From: Heterostelium album PN500
Lineage: Eukaryota; Evosea; Eumycetozoa; Acytosteliales; Acytosteliaceae
Reading direction: 5' to 3'
Assembly: GCF_000004825.1 (NCBI RefSeq)
Contig: NW_008805065.1
Location: 372,001-436,000 of the forward strand
DNA: 64,000 nucleotides
The position numbers and the translations under genes are program-made. Positions within the stretch are counted from its first letter, which is position 1; each line of letters begins with the position of its first letter. Under the pieces are notes generated by a model that was not told the origin of the DNA, ran no database searches, and worked only from the letters and a program-made list of their open reading frames with translations. Below, in pieces: positions 60,593 through 64,000 of the stretch.

Positions 60593-61408
60593 ATGCAGAC
60601 AAAGAGAGCTCTGTTTTATAAAAATAGAACATTTAATAGTGAACCTTTTGTTGTAGAACAACAATTTTCTTATTCAGCTGGTTTGCTCCAGCGACAGCGT
60701 TACAAATCAGTAATTGTAGAAGATGGCGTCTATCTCCTTGCTTTTGAAATAAAGGATCCTGTTCACGTCAAGAAATATAAAGATATTGGTCATCACACCC
60801 TTCTCTTACCAGGAAGATACAGTGATTTGCTCTCACTAGGTGATTTCTCGCAATTCAGAGTTGTCCCAGAAAATTGCACTCATTCCATCGATATTGGTTT
60901 AAATATTATTAGCAATATCAACAGTAGCAATATTAATTTTATTCATGAAGAAGAAGATAGCAATAATAATATTTACAATCAAATATCACAAGAACAACAA
61001 TATAATAAGAATAATAATAGTAGTAAAAATAATTTTTTGTTAACACTCACTGATATTAAACAAATAGATATTTTTACAGGTGGTAACAATAGTAGTAGTG
61101 CCAACGATCGTTTTAATTTTCAAGCATCACAGCTTAGCGGATTGAAACAATGTGATATCCCAAGACATTGTAATTCAACCAATAGAAATGAAGCCATTTT
61201 AAAATTTTGCATCTCCGAAGGAAATACCGAGATTGAAAAAGGCACATTGCTAATTAAGCTAAACGAAAACAATGGATTCTACTCAGTTACTGCAACAAGT
61301 GATAACCAATTTCCTAAACAGTTTGACATTCAACAGATTGGTCGTTCAAAGTTTATATTTCAATATAAACAAAACCCCAAACCCCAAACAACATCAATTA
61401 CTAATTAA
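60593..61408 (+). CDS. hypothetical protein, 271 residues
   Basis: ATG at 60593 opens MQTKRALFYKNRTFNSEPFV... and the frame ends at TAA. The conserved-looking part is residues 15-105 (YSAGLLQRQRYKSVIVEDGV, then HHTLLLPGRYSDLLSLGDF), then an Asn-rich insert (about 115-150) and a second folded region with QCDIPRHCN, LLIKLNENNGFYSVTATS and IGRSKFIFQY. The text suggests beta-strands. No family recognised. The ATG follows TTAG, so the true start could be an upstream exon. Its neighbours are a secreted peptide and an ABC transporter with no evident link. Confidence 0.5.
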   Translation: MQTKRALFYKNRTFNSEPFVVEQQFSYSAGLLQRQRYKSVIVEDGVYLLAFEIKDPVHVKKYKDIGHHTLLLPGRYSDLLSLGDFSQFRVVPENCTHSIDIGLNIISNINSSNINFIHEEEDSNNNIYNQISQEQQYNKNNNSSKNNFLLTLTDIKQIDIFTGGNNSSSANDRFNFQASQLSGLKQCDIPRHCNSTNRNEAILKFCISEGNTEIEKGTLLIKLNENNGFYSVTATSDNQFPKQFDIQQIGRSKFIFQYKQNPKPQTTSITN

Positions 61409-61506
61409 ATAAATTAATAATTGCTTTTTACCTCCTCTACATAACCAGAGTATTTAATAGATTCACTATTAATATATTAATTATTATTTAAAAATTATCT
61501 TTACAT

Positions 61507-64000
61507 TTATTTTGTTTTTCTTTCCTTTTCAGCATCTTCAGCTATCTTGAGGAAGACTTCTTCTAAAGTTGAAAGATTAACATCGATATCGTGAATGTGT
61601 AGGGAGTTTTGGTTGATTTCCAAAGTTTCTAAAAAGTATGGAAGTTGCTCTGTTCTCTGACGAGGAACTGAGAAAACGATTTGTTCGGTTGTCTTGCTTG
61701 CCACCGATGTTCCTTCGAGTGTCGCAAGCACGAAACTGATGATTCTATTTTGAATATTATTTACAAGATTAAGATTGGCCATTGATGAATGACTTCCCAA
61801 TCCAACGCTCTTGAGGAAAACAGTTACTTTGTAACCTGCACCAAATTTATTCTTCAAGTGAAGATTGTTTCCCAAACATCTTAATCTACCCATTGCCATA
61901 ATACCGATCTTATCGGAGAGGATATCTGCTTCTTCCATAGAGTGAGTAGTCAAAACGATAGCACGTTTTCTTTTGGCATTCTCAATGATTTGCCAAACTG
62001 AGTGACGAGCTACTGGATCCATACCGGTTGTCGGTTCGTCGAGGAATACAATCTGTGGATTTCCAGTCATTGCAATGGCAACCGACAATCTACGTCTCTC
62101 ACCACCACTGTAGACATTGACAAAACTGTCAGCCAAGTTTTGGATTCCGACTTCATTCAGACGCTCTGTGACTTGGTCTGAGATTTGGCTAGCCTTTACA
62201 TTCTTGAATGCAGAGTAGAGTTCAAGATGTTCTCTACCTGTGAGATGGGACCAGAGTAAATCATGTTGTGGACATACACCCATGAATTTTCTAATGGCTA
62301 CCATATCGGTACGGATAGATTTACCAAAGATAAGAGCATCTCCTTTGGTTGGACCAAACAAACCGGTCAACATACTGAGAGTAGTTGTCTTTCCAGCACC
62401 ATTTGGACCGAGCAAACAAAACAACTTGTTCTTCTCCATTGTTAGATTTAGACCTTTTACAGCGTAGAAATCCTTCTTTGATTTCCAAAACATATTGTTA
62501 CGGTAGACTTTTACCAGGTTTTTGATGATGACTGCATGCTCAGTTCCATGGTTCATTTTGTTGACATCTTCTTCTTCGGCGCGGACATCCTCATCTTCGA
62601 CTGGCGTTGGTTCATATTCGGAATTGGCTTCCCATTTCATTGAGGAACTATCAGTCCAATAGGATGGTGTCAAGAAGAAATAGAATGGTTTGGGTGTACC
62701 GAATTCACCTGGGAATACATTATCAATGTACCATCCAAGCACGATAAAGATGATTCCATCCAAAAGAATCCATCTATAAACCATGAGCAATGGAAAAACT
62801 GGAGAGTTATTACTGATTTGAGACCATCTAATACCACCCATGTCACTGGCAATGGCGAGGTCAGTCAATCCCTTGGCAAAAACAACTGGCGACAACAAAG
62901 AAAAGATAGCTTGAACTGAATAGGGCTTTCCTTCAATATACAATAAGTTTGGGATGAAAGCTTGGAGCACTGAGAACAGAATGAATAAAAAGAATCCGAG
63001 GAATGTAGCTGTTTGACTCTTACGAAGACAGGCACTCAGGAAAAAGGCAAAGCAAATAATGGAGAAACCAAAGAACAAGAAAAGGAAAAAATAAGTTCCA
63101 AAGTCATTATGTTTAAAGAATGAAAATTGGAAAATAAAACCAGAGGCAATTAAAAGGAAGACATTAAGAATAATGAAAATCAAATAGGTAAAGAACCATG
63201 ACATATAGTAAGAACTTTCCTTAAGACCCATCATTCTCATACCTTCCTTTAATTTGGTTTCCTTTTCAAGCACCATGTCTTGTAGCATCAGAACAAACTG
63301 GAACATCAAAGATGCAAAGAAAAATATACTACCAAGATCAGTAACAACTATTAATAAAATAAATTAGTATAAAATTGATTATTCTTTTTTAAATATTTGA
63401 AAACATACTATTATAAGTTAAAGTCTTTGGATGTGCAAAGATACCACTGTTCCATGTAATTTGAACATCGGATGAGTTGGAAGTGGGATTCTGTAGGTTA
63501 TTTTGATAACGAATGATTTGTCTATCCATGGTTACTTGCATTGGTGTGATAATATTCTCTACTGGTGGTGGACACAAATTTCCAGAGCTACCCCAACTGG
63601 CAATACAACTCGAATTATACTGAATATCGTAGGAGAATATACCGTTTGATGTAGAATTAAATACATATGCGGCCTGTGTAATATTTGGATTGGTTAAAAT
63701 AAAAGCATTGAGGGAGTCTGGACTAGAAAAACCTTTAATATCTGCACTTGTCAAATGAGGATTCTCCATCATCACAGCTGCAATCAGGTTCTCCACAATA
63801 GGATTATCGGGGGCATAAATAAAAGAATAACAATAATAATCACCATTTGGATGTGGTGTACATTTTGGAATTGGTGGAACTATTACTGAATATGATTCAG
63901 GTACTAATTTTATTTAAAAAAAACAAATTAAGAAATTATTAATATTTTTAAATTATATAAAAAAATAACAATAAAATTGTTTTTTTTACCTATTTCTATA
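61507..64000 (-). CDS. ABCA-type half transporter (5' partial)
   Basis: Minus strand; visible exons 63347-61507, 63903-63409 and a piece from 63990 to the window edge, all in frame; the N terminus lies beyond 64000. The ectodomain-like part before the membrane (exon 63903-63409) has several Cys and Asn-glycosylation sites. Then come about six membrane helices including the ABCA-like EKETKLKEGMRMMGLKESSY segment, a linker, and a single nucleotide-binding domain: Walker A GPNGAGKTTTL, CPQHDLLW, signature YSGGERRRLSVA, Walker B IVFLDEPTTGMDP and H-loop TTHSMEEAD. The order membrane-then-NBD and the motifs match subfamily A, which moves lipids. The last ~130 residues form the usual C-terminal regulatory domain. 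Dictyostelids have several abcA half transporters; the specific one is not assigned. Confidence 0.88.

Noticed and set aside
1-64000. tRNA, rRNA, spliceosomal RNA genes
   Set aside because: No B-box-like GGTTCRA...CC with a matching cloverleaf and no U-RNA signature sequences were seen in the intergenic DNA, reading by eye.
1-64000. DIRS, TRE, Skipper-type or other mobile elements
   Set aside because: No reverse-transcriptase, integrase, recombinase or transposase motifs and no long terminal repeats noticed.

Overview
The window is nuclear DNA of a dictyostelid social amoeba. Evidence seen directly: extremely AT-rich non-coding DNA, introns mostly 60-100 bp beginning GTA and ending AG, TAA-dominated stops, long Asn/Gln/Thr/Ser runs inside otherwise conserved proteins, and families typical of the group (a hybrid histidine kinase, a ComC-like EGF/TIG surface protein, many Rho-regulator domains). 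Coding regions use codons such as CTC, TCG and CGA freely, which suggests a species other than D. discoideum (inference). I see no tRNA gene, no CRISPR and no recognisable mobile or virus-derived element.

Layout. 0-0.5 kb: 3' end of a Rad54 homologue. 2.4-6.9 kb: six-exon hybrid histidine kinase. 7.1-7.6 kb: a decayed tandem repeat of about 180 bp in three copies. 8.1-11.7 kb: large multipass protein of the GPI ethanolamine-phosphate-transferase superfamily. 11.9-14.2 kb: three small two-exon secreted-protein genes on the minus strand, one with a DUF333-like domain and two that look like diverged paralogues of each other. 15.4-23.3 kb: housekeeping genes (five-knuckle CNBP/Gis2-like protein, Rpp21/Rpr2-like RNase P/MRP subunit, BAR-SH3 protein, Enhancer of rudimentary, DDX52/Rok1 helicase). 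23.6-24.3 kb: O-methyltransferase pseudogene. 24.6-27.9 kb: EGF/TIG transmembrane protein. 29.7-32.4 kb: a probable surface protein and a serine hydrolase of the beta-lactamase/NylB type. 32.6-33.7 kb: decayed coding remnants around a perfect 29-bp hairpin. 34.2-37.0 kb: a TBC1D7 homologue and a CCDC28-like coiled-coil protein. 37.6-40.6 kb: Cdc7 kinase. 42.5-45.7 kb: cullin 1. 45.7-51.5 kb: a gene-poor stretch of 5.9 kb with one good intron-like segment. 51.5-55.5 kb: a RhoGAP-SH3-DH-PH-DH protein. 56.5-59.4 kb: an RBR ubiquitin ligase with an apparent one-base frame break. 60.0-61.4 kb: a 55-residue Cys-containing secreted peptide and an unrecognised protein. 61.5-64 kb: 3' part of an ABCA-type transporter.

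There are no operons. Genes are single transcription units, several in divergent pairs (RNase P subunit/BAR protein; CCDC28-like/Cdc7) or convergent pairs (CNBP-like/RNase P subunit; ERH/DDX52). Themes recur: DNA replication and repair (Rad54, Cdc7), ubiquitin (cullin 1, RBR ligase), RNA handling (CNBP, Rpp21, DDX52, ERH) and signalling (histidine kinase, TBC1D7, GAP/GEF). I infer no single pathway from the neighbourhood. Exon boundaries were placed by hand from splice consensus, reading-frame continuity and remembered family sequences, not by transcript data.
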